From the IMG/VR virus record IMGVR_UViG_3300037248_000068, positions 1 through 53,545 of that record: 53,545 nt of DNA; one strand, given 5' to 3'. The notes below the pieces were generated by a model. The model made no database searches and was not told the origin of the DNA. It worked only from the letters and a program-made list of their open reading frames with translations. This document shows positions 14,746 to 22,657 of the stretch, piece after piece. Position 1 is the stretch's first letter. Every line of letters starts with the position of its first letter. The stretch is from a virus. The position numbers were made by a program, and so were the translations under genes.

Positions 14746-14949
14746 ATGTCAGTTAAATTTTCAGAAGCGAAGGGCCGAGATGAGTTAGGCGCACGCTTGA
14801 TAGCTTTGGCCGAACGCATGCTACGCAGCTTTGATCAAGGTGCCGACGGACGAATCAGCGTCGACGAAGAAACAATACATGACATCAAAGCAGCGGCGGC
14901 CTGCGTACTTCTCGCCGATATTGTCAGTCCAGAAAGGATGCGCAAATGA
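14746..14949 (+). CDS. Small helical protein after polymerase
   Basis: This 67-residue protein is mostly helical, with a central DGRISVDEE segment. Start ATG 14746 lies two bases after the polymerase stop, with AAGGATGAGG upstream. Both the polymerase and this protein end in ERMRK, because the same AAGGATG binding-site bases are embedded in both 3' ends. Function unknown. Confidence 0.65.
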   Translation: MSVKFSEAKGRDELGARLIALAERMLRSFDQGADGRISVDEETIHDIKAAAACVLLADIVSPERMRK

Positions 14950-15254
14950 GTATGGTAGTTGCGATTCACTCAGGTCGGGAAGCCGGTATCGTCGGCCAGA
15001 TTGAGGGCGATCTTCTCGCAATTCAAGCCACGGCGAAATCATGGAAATGTGTAGCCCTCCGTACGTTCATGGCGTTCCCCCGTACGTGCCGTTTCGTTCG
15101 TGTAAGCCGGTTACGCGTCGCTACCGATCACGAACGCATGCTATTCGAGGATATCCTCGAAATGCAAGGCGGCCTTTTTGGCGACGAACGTACGCATAAG
15201 CTGCGATTGACGCCACGTGCAGAGCGCCGCGTTAAGAACGGTGGGCGGCCTTGA
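14946..15254 (+). CDS. Hypothetical basic protein
   Basis: This 102-residue basic protein of unknown function overlaps both neighbours by four bases. It has a mixed strand-helix pattern, four arginine-rich patches and a basic C-terminus (RAERRVKNGGRP), so nucleic-acid binding is possible. No family is recognised. Confidence 0.65.
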   Translation: MSMVVAIHSGREAGIVGQIEGDLLAIQATAKSWKCVALRTFMAFPRTCRFVRVSRLRVATDHERMLFEDILEMQGGLFGDERTHKLRLTPRAERRVKNGGRP

Positions 15255-15763
15255 ACGAACAAGGTCTAGGCCGCTTCCTGATCCGCGACATCGGGCCGGA
15301 CGAAGGTGCAAAGGTGTTCGCGCTGACCGGCGACCGTACGGTGATGCGCTACATGGGGTTCCGCGCGCACGACTGCGTGAAAGACGCGACTGACCTGATA
15401 GCGACGTACCGCAATTCGCCGTCGAAGTGGCAGGCCGTGTGCGAGGACGGGGATCCCGCGGACATTCTCGGAATCGTCGGTTTCGAAGTCCAGGGGCACC
15501 AAGCGGCCGTAACGATCATGTTCCGCCGCGATTGGAAAGCGCGCGGCGCCGGCCGTGAATTCTCCGTGCCGTTCGTTCGATGGATTTTCACGCATCCGCA
15601 AATCTGGCGCGTGTGGGCGTACTGCCATCCCAGCAACACAGCCGTACAACGCGTCCTAGAGCGCATGGGCGCCGAGCGCGAGGGGCGGTTGCGGCGGTTC
15701 GCAATCTATCCGAACATCAGCTCGGAACCGCAAGACGCGTACGTATACGGCATCGTAAAATGA
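15251..15763 (+). CDS. GNAT-family acetyltransferase
   Basis: This 170-residue protein matches the GNAT N-acetyltransferase fold: strand and helix elements with a degenerate acetyl-CoA loop near RRDWKARGAGREF (about 96-108), then PSNTAVQRVLERMGAEREG (about 124-142), typical of RimJ/RimL-like enzymes. The substrate is unknown. The start is TTG, overlapping the previous stop (TTGA), with GGTGGGCGG upstream. It directly precedes a gene that may also be acyltransferase-like, so the two might modify phage DNA or host proteins. Confidence 0.75.
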   Translation: MNEQGLGRFLIRDIGPDEGAKVFALTGDRTVMRYMGFRAHDCVKDATDLIATYRNSPSKWQAVCEDGDPADILGIVGFEVQGHQAAVTIMFRRDWKARGAGREFSVPFVRWIFTHPQIWRVWAYCHPSNTAVQRVLERMGAEREGRLRRFAIYPNISSEPQDAYVYGIVK

Positions 15764-16269
15764 GATGGCATCTTTCCCACCGCGCGGACCCGCTAGTGGC
15801 GCCGCTTGCTGACAGGCACTATAGCCGGCAGAAAATCGGTTCTCCGCAGTTCGTTCCGCCGGGACGTTGCGTCGTGCTGCATTCGGACTGCCGACGTGCG
15901 TTTTGGGTTACTTCATGGCCTTTTGCCGAGTACGTAAAACATGCATGGGGTGGGGCCTGGATATGCAGTGCCTTTCGATCTGAGAACGCCGGCAACGCGA
16001 CTGAATTAATTACGGACGCCGTTGCTGCAACGCGTGCGGCGTACGGCGAATCGCCGCAGCAAGGCATGGTTACATTCATCGACAGTCGAAAAGTAGAACC
16101 TATTATGACGCATGGCGTTCCATCATTCGGCCGTACGTGGGTAAAAGCGGGTTTTAAGTACGCCGGAAAGACGGCCGCGGGGCTTCTGGTATTTCAACTG
16201 CAGCCGGCGGATATGCCGCTGCCATCTTCGGCGCTCCCGCGTAATCCGTTTCCGTGGCCCGTACGCTAG
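15760..16269 (+). CDS. Possible Mom/GNAT-like modification protein ending FPWPVR
   Basis: This 169-residue protein belongs to a group common in soil phages. It opens MRWHLSHR, followed by HYSRQKIGSPQFVPPGR (about 19-35), then WVTSW, CSAFRSEN, GMVTFID and AGFKYAGKT. The arrangement (Arg/His-rich start, strand-helix core, AGF near the end) resembles GNAT-like folds and recalls the Mu Mom DNA-modification protein. That link is my inference. It ends NPFPWPVR, another terminal PW motif. Its TAG and the stop of the opposite-strand gene share the tetranucleotide CTAG. Confidence 0.6.
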   Translation: MRWHLSHRADPLVAPLADRHYSRQKIGSPQFVPPGRCVVLHSDCRRAFWVTSWPFAEYVKHAWGGAWICSAFRSENAGNATELITDAVAATRAAYGESPQQGMVTFIDSRKVEPIMTHGVPSFGRTWVKAGFKYAGKTAAGLLVFQLQPADMPLPSSALPRNPFPWPVR

Positions 16270-16895
16270 AACGAACTTGCGAACGACCCCAGTCCGTTGA
16301 ACATTGATCCAATACCGGTGCCCTTGGCCTGAGAGTTCTTGGCCTGTGCCTGTGCGAGGGCGGATTGCTGATTCATCTGTGCAACGTCAACGCCGGCTTG
16401 CTGACCGGTGGCCGTCGCGCCCACACCGATCGCGCTAAACATATTTCCGAGGGCACTCTCGAGCTGGCCGAACTGTTGACTGTTGCCGGCCAGGTAGTTC
16501 GTGTATGCCTGATTCGCGTACGTATTGGCGATGCCGGTGTCCGTCGTGGCGAGTGCGCGTTCGTTGGCCCCCGAAAGCAGTTGACCTTGCGACGCTGCAC
16601 TGCTGTTCTGTATGGTGTTCGCGACGTTTGTACTGTACGTCTGCCCCGGCGAGCCTTGGTAGTTCTGCATAAACGTGTTATAATTCAGGTTCGGGTCCGC
16701 GCCGGCCGTCTGGCTGATGTTGCCGATTGCGCCTGACGCCGGATTGAGGAACGACTGCCCGAACGTGTTGTACGCGCCCGTCTGCCCCGTGTTGAAGTTC
16801 GTGGCCGTGTTGTTCACTTGGTCGAGGCCGGAATTCAGATTGCCGGCGGCCATCGACGAACCGATTACCGCTCCCAAGCCCGACCCGAACGACAT
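16266..16895 (-). CDS. Gln/Asn/Ala-rich virion protein, tail or ejection candidate
   Basis: This 209-residue protein starts at ATG 16895 with AAGAGGTG upstream. Its composition is strongly biased to Gly, Ala, Asn, Gln, Ser and Thr, with a Gly-rich N-terminus and no signal peptide. Such proteins in podoviruses are often tail-tip or DNA-ejection components carried in the virion. It stands alone, pointing left between rightward genes. No specific family is recognised. Confidence 0.58.
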   Translation of the reverse strand: MSFGSGLGAVIGSSMAAGNLNSGLDQVNNTATNFNTGQTGAYNTFGQSFLNPASGAIGNISQTAGADPNLNYNTFMQNYQGSPGQTYSTNVANTIQNSSAASQGQLLSGANERALATTDTGIANTYANQAYTNYLAGNSQQFGQLESALGNMFSAIGVGATATGQQAGVDVAQMNQQSALAQAQAKNSQAKGTGIGSMFNGLGSFASSF

Positions 16896-16906
16896 GAAAT
16901 CACCTC

Positions 16907-16942
16907 TTGACGGTGTATGACAAATCAGCGCATAGCGTACTT
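16907..16942 (+). promoter_or_regulatory. Putative promoter for the ribbon-helix-helix gene
   Basis: TTGACG (16907-16912) and CATAGC (16931-16936) are 18 bp apart, ten bases before the ATG at 16946. The transcript would be nearly leaderless. Confidence 0.42.
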
Positions 16943-16945
16943 CCG

Positions 16946-17137
16946 ATGTCGACCAAAAGCAAACTCATGATATCCGTCCGGCTGCCAACGAGCCTTGTCG
17001 AGCGGCTGGACTTCGCGGCCCGGAATGTCGGCAGCGCCAGCCGTTCCGCAGCTATTCAGGACGCTTTAGAGGCGTGGCTGTCGTCAAGAGAGCAAGGTTT
17101 CCGCGAGTTGGGACTTGCGCCTCCCAAGAGGAAGTGA
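16946..17137 (+). CDS. Ribbon-helix-helix (CopG/Arc-like) regulator
   Basis: This 63-residue protein contains LMISVRLPTSLVERLDFAA (about 7-25) and then a helix NVGSASRSAAIQDALEAWL. This is the strand-helix-helix pattern of CopG/Arc repressors that bind operators as dimers. It is a good candidate for the phage's transcriptional regulator and might bind one of the repeated palindromes in this genome. I chose ATG 16946 because the earlier start falls in the promoter. Confidence 0.75.
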   Translation: MSTKSKLMISVRLPTSLVERLDFAARNVGSASRSAAIQDALEAWLSSREQGFRELGLAPPKRK

Positions 17138-17143
17138 TTCGCT

Positions 17144-17536
17144 ATGGCGAAGCGTGCGAAAGCCCCCAAAAAGAAGGCTGCGAAGCGACCGCACAAGCCC
17201 GGGCAGAGTGAGAAAACTCTTCACATGCTTTGCCAACAATGGCTTGTGAAGTCGGGTTGGTGGGGCAAGCTACTGATCTTCCACGTGCCTAACGAGCGTC
17301 GTGGGGGTATTGGCGCGATCATGCACTTCAGGCGCTTGGGCGTCCGTCCGGGCGTGGCTGACTACCTCATTTTCAACAGTCGAGACGCCGCTATCGAACT
17401 GAAAGACAAGGACGGCGTACAGTCCGAGGACCAAGAGAAATTTCAGCGCCAGTGGGAATCTGCCGGCAAACTGTACTTCGTGGTCCGTACGCTGGAGGCT
17501 TTTCAAGGCACCGTGACCGCGCTGTCGATGTTCTGA
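17144..17536 (+). CDS. VRR-NUC nuclease
   Basis: This 130-residue protein has the VRR-NUC form of the PD-(D/E)XK fold. A basic N-terminus is followed by FHVPNERR (about 46-53), GVRPGVADYLIF with Asp73, IELK with Glu85 and Lys87, and Q-rich helix residues near 93-101. Stand-alone phage members cut branched or flap DNA and act in recombination or replication clean-up. GAGGAAG precedes the ATG. It sits six bases after the regulator gene. Confidence 0.88.
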   Translation: MAKRAKAPKKKAAKRPHKPGQSEKTLHMLCQQWLVKSGWWGKLLIFHVPNERRGGIGAIMHFRRLGVRPGVADYLIFNSRDAAIELKDKDGVQSEDQEKFQRQWESAGKLYFVVRTLEAFQGTVTALSMF

Positions 17537-17547
17537 GAGGACGTTCC

Positions 17548-17763
17548 GTGAATCGTCACTGCCCCTACTGCTTCCGCTACTTCAACCCGGCACCGGACCC
17601 GATGTCGGCCGAGTGCCCCGCCTGCGGAGAAAATCTCAATGGACATTCCGTGGATCGTACTTACGATGCTCGCAGTGGCGTGCTTCGCGGTCTTCGAAGC
17701 ACGCGCATTCCGCCATCCCGAGCGACAGAACACGCTCTCGCGCACGATCTACAACGTCGGTAG
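17548..17763 (+). CDS. Small zinc-ribbon ORF
   Basis: The ORF starts at GTG 17548 (GAGAGGACG upstream) and opens with HCPYC, followed 18 residues later by CPAC, a four-cysteine zinc ribbon of about 33 residues. After that the frame continues to 17763 but overlaps the 17639 gene by 125 bases and looks like shadow sequence, so the real product may have a meaningless tail. Such mini zinc ribbons are frequent between phage genes. Function unknown. Confidence 0.52.
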   Translation: MNRHCPYCFRYFNPAPDPMSAECPACGENLNGHSVDRTYDARSGVLRGLRSTRIPPSRATEHALAHDLQRR

Positions 17764-17872
17764 CAAGTGGCCGCTGTCGATTTTTATTATGGGCATGTTC
17801 GCGGGCGGGCTCGCGGTACATTTCTTCTGGCATTGGTGCCCGGACCTGATGCCGCCGGGCGTCGGCGGCTAG
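17639..17872 (+). CDS. Small membrane protein, holin-like candidate
   Basis: This 77-residue protein has two hydrophobic segments (about 4-20 and 45-64) separated by a conserved-looking RHPERQNTLSRTIYNVG loop. Proteins of this plan occur near tail or lysis genes in related phages, and a holin role is possible but unproven. Its start MDIPWIV also contains Pro-Trp, probably as part of the membrane segment. Its TAG shares CTAG with the stop of the convergent tail fibre gene. Confidence 0.65.
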   Translation: MDIPWIVLTMLAVACFAVFEARAFRHPERQNTLSRTIYNVGSKWPLSIFIMGMFAGGLAVHFFWHWCPDLMPPGVGG

Positions 17873-18687
17873 ACATGATAAGCAAACATGCCGTCGAATG
17901 CAGTCGTAGCTCCGAGTTTTGAAACGGCGAGAAGCTGTACGGATTGACCACTACCTTGTTCAAGCAAACGAACAACGGCGGTGTTTGGCTGAATGTCACC
18001 GAACGTCGAAGTAAAGCCCGCCGAATTGGTGACGCTGCTAGCATTCACGACGCCTTGGCCGGAATCGCCTGCGGTGTTGGCAGCGGTGAAGGGCAGTCCG
18101 CCAATTTGAGCATCGCCGGTGATGCCGTTCAACGCCGAAATAAGCAAATTAAATCGCACTACTATAAGTCGACCGACTCGCTCGTAACTGCCGTTCTGAC
18201 TTACGTAGGTTACGGGACCGCCGCCCGTAGAGCCGATTAACGTAGGCGTCCAGACGCCCGACGTTATTTCAGCGGCTACCACGGCCACGGCCGCATCTAC
18301 GTAAGCCGTGGTGGCAAGCTGCGTGTCGTTCGTCAGGGGCGCGGCTGTAGGAGCCGTGGGGGTGCCCGTGAGAGCTGGCGATACTGTAGGCGCCCTAGAC
18401 GTGTCAGTAGGATGCACGTGGTCTTGCCGAGCGAACCGCGTCGATACGCCAACTGCCGCAACGCCGTCCATCAGCGGCAGTGCGGTCCCCGGAGTGCCAG
18501 CGTTCGCGATCACGAACGCCGTAGTTGCGATTTGATCGGTGTTGGTCCCTAACGGCGCAGTCGGCGCCGTTACGACGCCGAGGTCAGAAGTGCTGCCGTT
18601 AAGTATCGATGTAAGTTCCAACAGCCAACGATTAAGTGTCGGGTCACGATTGGCAATCGGAGGCGGCGGCGGGATTTTCAGGACCAT
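17869..18687 (-). CDS. Tail fibre protein
   Basis: This 272-residue protein has the features of a modular tail fibre. A Pro-rich start is followed by repeated LGTNTDQIATTAFV and NDTQLATTAYVD segments (about 47-60 and 120-131) and an ARQDHVHPTDTSRAP motif typical of fibre shafts, then a Ser/Gly/Thr-rich C-terminal domain from about 150. There is no signal peptide, in contrast to the fibre-like proteins at 32-39 kb. It lies downstream of the tail gene 18690-20165 in the same operon. Confidence 0.78.
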   Translation of the reverse strand: MVLKIPPPPPIANRDPTLNRWLLELTSILNGSTSDLGVVTAPTAPLGTNTDQIATTAFVIANAGTPGTALPLMDGVAAVGVSTRFARQDHVHPTDTSRAPTVSPALTGTPTAPTAAPLTNDTQLATTAYVDAAVAVVAAEITSGVWTPTLIGSTGGGPVTYVSQNGSYERVGRLIVVRFNLLISALNGITGDAQIGGLPFTAANTAGDSGQGVVNASSVTNSAGFTSTFGDIQPNTAVVRLLEQGSGQSVQLLAVSKLGATTAFDGMFAYHV

Positions 18688-18689
18688 AG

Positions 18690-20165
18690 TTAGGTTCCCG
18701 GCGCGATAACGGCGAACAGTTCATCGATTGTGAACGGCGCCTGCGTGCCGCTGTACTGCAAGCGGAACTGTCTGCGCCGGCCAGTCCCGAACTCACGCCC
18801 GATAGCGCGACGCGTGCCGGGCTGCGGCATGGCGATCTGGCGAACGCCGCGCCACGTAACGCCGCGATCTTCCGACCAATCGAGTTGGAAATTACCGGCC
18901 GCCGGCCCCATGGACGATGTGACATCGATCGAACTGAACGTCTGTCGCGTCTCTTGGCCGCTTGTTCCCGCGGTAATCAGGTTGCCGGCGCTCCCGCCGA
19001 CCCATGGGCTCAGGATGGCGCGCGTGAGTGTACCGGCAGGTTCCGCGGCGCTATTGAGGTCGACTGTGCACACATGGCCAGTATCGAGGCCGACGTAAGT
19101 AACGCCGCCGTCGTGCTCCGTAGCACAACGCGCCGCGTGGTCCGCACGACCCGGGGATTGACGATAAGACCATACGCCAGTCGCAGATGATAGCTCGATA
19201 GACCACTGACCCGGTAAGGTGAGTACATAGAAATCCGCGCCTCCCTGTCCGTACGCGTACGCTGTCAATGTCGCTAGCTGCGATAGCGGCAAGCTTTGCA
19301 GCAGCAAATCAACCCAAACCGGCGATATCGGCTGCCCGGCCTGCCCGTTACAGAGCCACACGCGGCGGTCAGTGGCGACAAACGCGATGTTATCCCGAAG
19401 AACCGCGAGCGACAACCGCGCAGCGAGCCCTACGGAAATTAATGAGTTTGGGTACGCCGTAAAAGCGAAATCCGTCGCGCCGCCCGGGTCGTACCACTGC
19501 TCCAAGGACCGCGAGCCGAGCACCCACAGAACGCGGCCAGATATCGCCAAGTCGACCACCTTGTCTGCTCGCGCTTCCTTCGTGGCGAAGTTGGTCCCCG
19601 GTACGTTCGCCGGCTGCAACGGAACCGAACTGAACATTTTGGAATCTTGATTGGCGTAGAAATTCGACGCGCCCGACCACACAGTAAAGTTGTCCAGTTC
19701 GGCCGTCGCCGAGGGATCGAAATTGATTGATGCGTCAAGCCCTGCGTTCACGACGCCGCCCGCTATCGTCGCCGTGTACGCGGTGCCGGCAAGCGCTGCG
19801 TTTATTGTGTTTCTGTTGGTGGCGATGCACAGCGCCGTGCGGTCCTCCGCAAACCGAATCACTGGCATAGATGGATCGACAGCGACGAAGCCCGCGAGCA
19901 CCGGCACGCCGGTTTCGACGCCGGACCAAATTGAGCCATCCGCGTGTCCAGTCCAAATCGTTTCGAGAGCGTGACCGATGGCGATGCACGGCGCCACAGA
20001 CGGTTGGCATACGGTATCGAGCCCGGGAGCGCCGATGAAACGTACCTTGGACGGCTTACCTTCCTTTTGGTCGCGCGGCACTACGCGCACGTTGACAAGC
20101 TTGCCGGCGCCTTGGTCCAGGTTGTTCGGGTCTTGGAACGATCCGAGGATATCAATGGTTGGCAT
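18690..20165 (-). CDS. P22 gp10-like tail stabilisation protein
   Basis: This 491-residue protein starts at ATG 20165. The opening MPTIDILGSFQ and the following region with FIGAPGLDTV match the phage P22 gp10 family, the hub protein that plugs the neck after DNA packaging. Long beta-rich repeats make up the rest. It supports short-tailed morphology. The gene sits between the gp4-like connector and the tail fibre, the expected tail-machine order. The longer upstream frame is rejected because it would overlap the connector gene. Confidence 0.82.
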   Translation of the reverse strand: MPTIDILGSFQDPNNLDQGAGKLVNVRVVPRDQKEGKPSKVRFIGAPGLDTVCQPSVAPCIAIGHALETIWTGHADGSIWSGVETGVPVLAGFVAVDPSMPVIRFAEDRTALCIATNRNTINAALAGTAYTATIAGGVVNAGLDASINFDPSATAELDNFTVWSGASNFYANQDSKMFSSVPLQPANVPGTNFATKEARADKVVDLAISGRVLWVLGSRSLEQWYDPGGATDFAFTAYPNSLISVGLAARLSLAVLRDNIAFVATDRRVWLCNGQAGQPISPVWVDLLLQSLPLSQLATLTAYAYGQGGADFYVLTLPGQWSIELSSATGVWSYRQSPGRADHAARCATEHDGGVTYVGLDTGHVCTVDLNSAAEPAGTLTRAILSPWVGGSAGNLITAGTSGQETRQTFSSIDVTSSMGPAAGNFQLDWSEDRGVTWRGVRQIAMPQPGTRRAIGREFGTGRRRQFRLQYSGTQAPFTIDELFAVIAPGT

Positions 20166-20166
20166 G

Positions 20167-20850
20167 CTATGACCGCACCATTCGCAACCATTGCTGACCG
20201 CGGGCGTAGTCACGCCAGCGCTTGTTGACGCGCTCCGCGTCCAAGATGATCGGGTCCGTGGGACTGAGCACGCGCCCGTACGATCCCATGATGCTACGCC
20301 CCAAGAGCAGCACGGCGTCGTTGATGCCCTCCGGGGGCAGCGGCACGTTGTCGGTGCCTGCCGGGTTGGACAGTAACGGCACTCGGCCGCCGAATTCAAT
20401 AAGAGCCTGTGCAGTGGTGCGCGGCGGCTGCCAAGCCGTAATCAGCACGGAACCGTCTATCTGCCGCTCTTGGTGCCATTTGGTGATGATACCGGGGTAC
20501 GTTGTCCGTACGACATCGGCGATTGGCACCATGCGCGTTTCGCGGTTTACATTGTTGTTGATATCATTCAAATAAATTGCACGCACCGCAACAGCGTCTT
20601 TCTGCACCAAATATGATGCGTCACCGGTTCCGACCGTGAACGCGTAGATCAACCCCGGCACGCCGGCCGGGAGTTGGGCACCGACGCGCGTAATCAGGTA
20701 CTGGCAAGCACCATCCGCTTGCTCGTTGCGCAGCAAGTCACTGAGTATTGGCACGTTGTTCGCAAGATCGGCCGTCGTCGGGTTTTCAGCGGCGTCGATG
20801 ATGCCGAACCGCCGGAGCGCTTGCGTGATGACGTACGCCGCATTGACCAC
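20167..20850 (-). CDS. P22 gp4-like head-tail connector
   Basis: This 227-residue protein starts AAYVITQALRRFGII, then NVPILSDLLRNEQADG, and ends with a helical LNDAERVNKRWRDYARG-like segment. This is the pattern of the P22 gp4 family, the first neck ring attached under the portal. It is followed on the same strand by the gp10-like gene with the two overlapping closely at 20165-20169. Virion assembly role by family. Confidence 0.8.
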   Translation of the reverse strand: MVNAAYVITQALRRFGIIDAAENPTTADLANNVPILSDLLRNEQADGACQYLITRVGAQLPAGVPGLIYAFTVGTGDASYLVQKDAVAVRAIYLNDINNNVNRETRMVPIADVVRTTYPGIITKWHQERQIDGSVLITAWQPPRTTAQALIEFGGRVPLLSNPAGTDNVPLPPEGINDAVLLLGRSIMGSYGRVLSPTDPIILDAERVNKRWRDYARGQQWLRMVRS

Positions 20851-20853
20851 TGC

Positions 20854-21480
20854 TCACACCCCTTTTCGCGCCGCCCACGGGGGAGACCATACGATATCCG
20901 CCGGTACGTCTTTGTCAGTGGTCGATACGCCCGCCAACTCCGCGGCGGCGTTCGGCAGCGTCACTGTACGCACAGAACCGGACGGAATGAAAGTGCCGTC
21001 GTAGTCAGCCGGTACGAACGTGTTGAGGTTCGTCACTTCACTCGCCACCGGCTGCGCCAGCGATTGCAGCCCGGCAAAGGAAGCCGTTTTGCCGAGCAGC
21101 GCATAGTACGGGGGCGCCCTCAGCAGCGCAGCAAGCCTCGTGGCGTCGTCTGGAGCCGCTGCGGGCGCGTTGGCATAGTCCGCCGTCGTGCCGCTGGACG
21201 GGCCGTCGCCCCATATGTCGTCAAGATTGTAACGGAGCGGCAGCGGTTCCGGCGGCGGTTCGATTGACTTGTCCGGCGCGACCTGAAAATCAAACACTTC
21301 CGGCCAGGGATCCCAGCACGAGCGCACGCCGCGGCCGGACGACTTGGTGCACACCAAGAGCCCCGTCAGCCGCTCCCGGGCGAGCGTGCGGTACGGCACC
21401 CGCGCATTGCAGCGCGAACAGGCGCCCCATGTTTCATAGGGCGCCAGCTTTGGCTTAGCCGTGTGTACGGGTGCGCCCAC
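20854..21480 (-). CDS. Virion protein with zinc-ribbon start
   Basis: This protein has about 208 residues if read from GTG 21480. The N-terminal part holds CSRC and later two more cysteines before WDPWPEVFDF, a zinc-ribbon pattern I know from phage proteins encoded between capsid and connector genes. The middle is Pro/Ala-rich linker, and the C-terminus (about 150-205) is beta-rich. The longer TTG start at 21558 overlaps the small membrane gene and has no binding site. The exact role is unknown; head completion is likely from position. Confidence 0.65.
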   Translation of the reverse strand: MGAPVHTAKPKLAPYETWGACSRCNARVPYRTLARERLTGLLVCTKSSGRGVRSCWDPWPEVFDFQVAPDKSIEPPPEPLPLRYNLDDIWGDGPSSGTTADYANAPAAAPDDATRLAALLRAPPYYALLGKTASFAGLQSLAQPVASEVTNLNTFVPADYDGTFIPSGSVRTVTLPNAAAELAGVSTTDKDVPADIVWSPPWAARKGV

Positions 21481-21484
21481 AGAG

Positions 21485-21589
21485 TCACCGGCCTTGCAGG
21501 ATAAACCCGAAATCGTGCCATCCGAGCCAAAGGCCGCCGAAGATGACCCATATGACAAACAAGACCCAAAACAGAATGCCGATGGGCAT
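21485..21589 (-). CDS. 34-residue membrane peptide
   Basis: This short ORF starts at ATG 21589 with AAGGA upstream. The product MPIGILFWVLFVIWVIFGG-LWLGW is a single hydrophobic helix with a short polar tail. Very similar tiny membrane proteins (PIGILFWVL...) are common next to capsid genes in phages. Its stop lies just before the next gene's GTG, so the two are coupled. Function unknown. Confidence 0.62.
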   Translation of the reverse strand: MPIGILFWVLFVIWVIFGGLWLGWHDFGFILQGR

Positions 21590-21604
21590 GGCGCGCATCC
21601 TTAG

Positions 21605-21632
21605 AAAAACGGCTCCCAGTCACCCGGGAGCC
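21605..21632 (-). terminator. Intrinsic terminator after capsid gene
   Basis: On the minus strand GGCTCCC, an eight-base loop and GGGAGCC are followed by GTTTTTCT. This is a classic stem plus T run, about 40 bases after the capsid gene stop. It would reduce expression of the tail genes relative to the capsid protein. Confidence 0.8.
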
Positions 21633-21670
21633 AAGGCTAGAGAGACTGACGTCCTCAGTACGCTACCGTA

Positions 21671-22603
21671 CTAAGCGTTGTCGGCGCCGGGGCTCACGTA
21701 CACGGTGCGCCAATCGATGATTGAAGCCGCGCACCGGAACCACATCGCAATAAGCGACGCCTGATTCGACCAATTGCTGTCCTCGCGGGTTTCGAGCTGG
21801 GAGCGTTCCCAAAACGTAAAGCCCTGCCCGTTGTCTTTGTCTTGCTCCGAAGTCTGAATGAAGTAGTTGTCCTTGTCGACAAGGTACGGCGTCTCGACAA
21901 CTTCCGGCAGCGCGCCGGTGGACCGCAGCACGTTGATATTGTTCGTCTGCGCGTTCCACTGCAACGGCGAGCCGAGAATGCGCCGAGTTTCCGGCCCGCT
22001 CTCCGGGGACAGGATGACGCGCTTCGGAAGTACGTTGACGATAAAACCGCGGCCGTTGCGTGTGTACGATACCTGAATAACGGCATTCTCGAACGCCAGT
22101 TCCGACACGTTCGCGGCTATCAGCAAGTTGGACTGCACCCCGGATGCCGTGGGGTGGGATGCCGAGCCGAGCGGTACGCCGTCCGCCCGTACGCCGTTCA
22201 CGGCGTCCACGGCGACCTGCAGCGGCGCGTGGGCGATGTATTCCTCCGTTTGCCGCGCCGAAAAAGCGAGTTCTTTCATCATCCGGCCGCCGACATCTTC
22301 GTACAAGTTGTCGTCCTTGGCTTCCCGCGAAATCGAGACGGCGAGCCCGTAGCTCGCATGCGTCACTTGCGTACGGTAACCTTCGTTCGGCACGTCGAAT
22401 TGGACGGCCTCCAATTCGGGTTGCTGTACGGCGAGCCCGAGGCCGGCGCGCTCCGTCATGAACTCTTCAAACGCTTTTTCGGAGGGCTTCGAATCGAAGA
22501 ACTGCGGGTAGATCGGCATCAGCCGTTCATAGTCCATGCCAAATAAGGCGTAAAGGCCCGGCCAGTATTGCGAGGGCATCAAACTTCTGTCGATGACTTG
22601 CAC
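21671..22603 (-). CDS. Probable major capsid protein
   Basis: This protein of about 310 residues is read from GTG 22603, chosen because AAAGGAAAA lies upstream. The sequence has features of HK97-fold capsid proteins of this phage type: a long helix with FEEFMTERAGLG, the DGVPLGSASHPTASGVQSNLL loop (about 155-175), and a C-terminal strand-rich part with LRSTGALPEVVETP and WRTVYVSPG. It is followed by a strong terminator, as expected for the most abundant virion protein. It is transcribed opposite to the portal and scaffold. Confidence 0.75.
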   Translation of the reverse strand: MQVIDRSLMPSQYWPGLYALFGMDYERLMPIYPQFFDSKPSEKAFEEFMTERAGLGLAVQQPELEAVQFDVPNEGYRTQVTHASYGLAVSISREAKDDNLYEDVGGRMMKELAFSARQTEEYIAHAPLQVAVDAVNGVRADGVPLGSASHPTASGVQSNLLIAANVSELAFENAVIQVSYTRNGRGFIVNVLPKRVILSPESGPETRRILGSPLQWNAQTNNINVLRSTGALPEVVETPYLVDKDNYFIQTSEQDKDNGQGFTFWERSQLETREDSNWSNQASLIAMWFRCAASIIDWRTVYVSPGADNA

Positions 22604-22657
22604 TTGGTTTTCCTTTCGTGCTAAAGGCCAATACCGCAGGCCACCTGAGAACGAATC

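Noticed and set aside
16946-17137. Antitoxin of a toxin-antitoxin pair
   Set aside because: The ribbon-helix-helix fold would fit, but the next gene is a VRR-NUC nuclease with a replication-type plan and not a known toxin, and the genes do not overlap.
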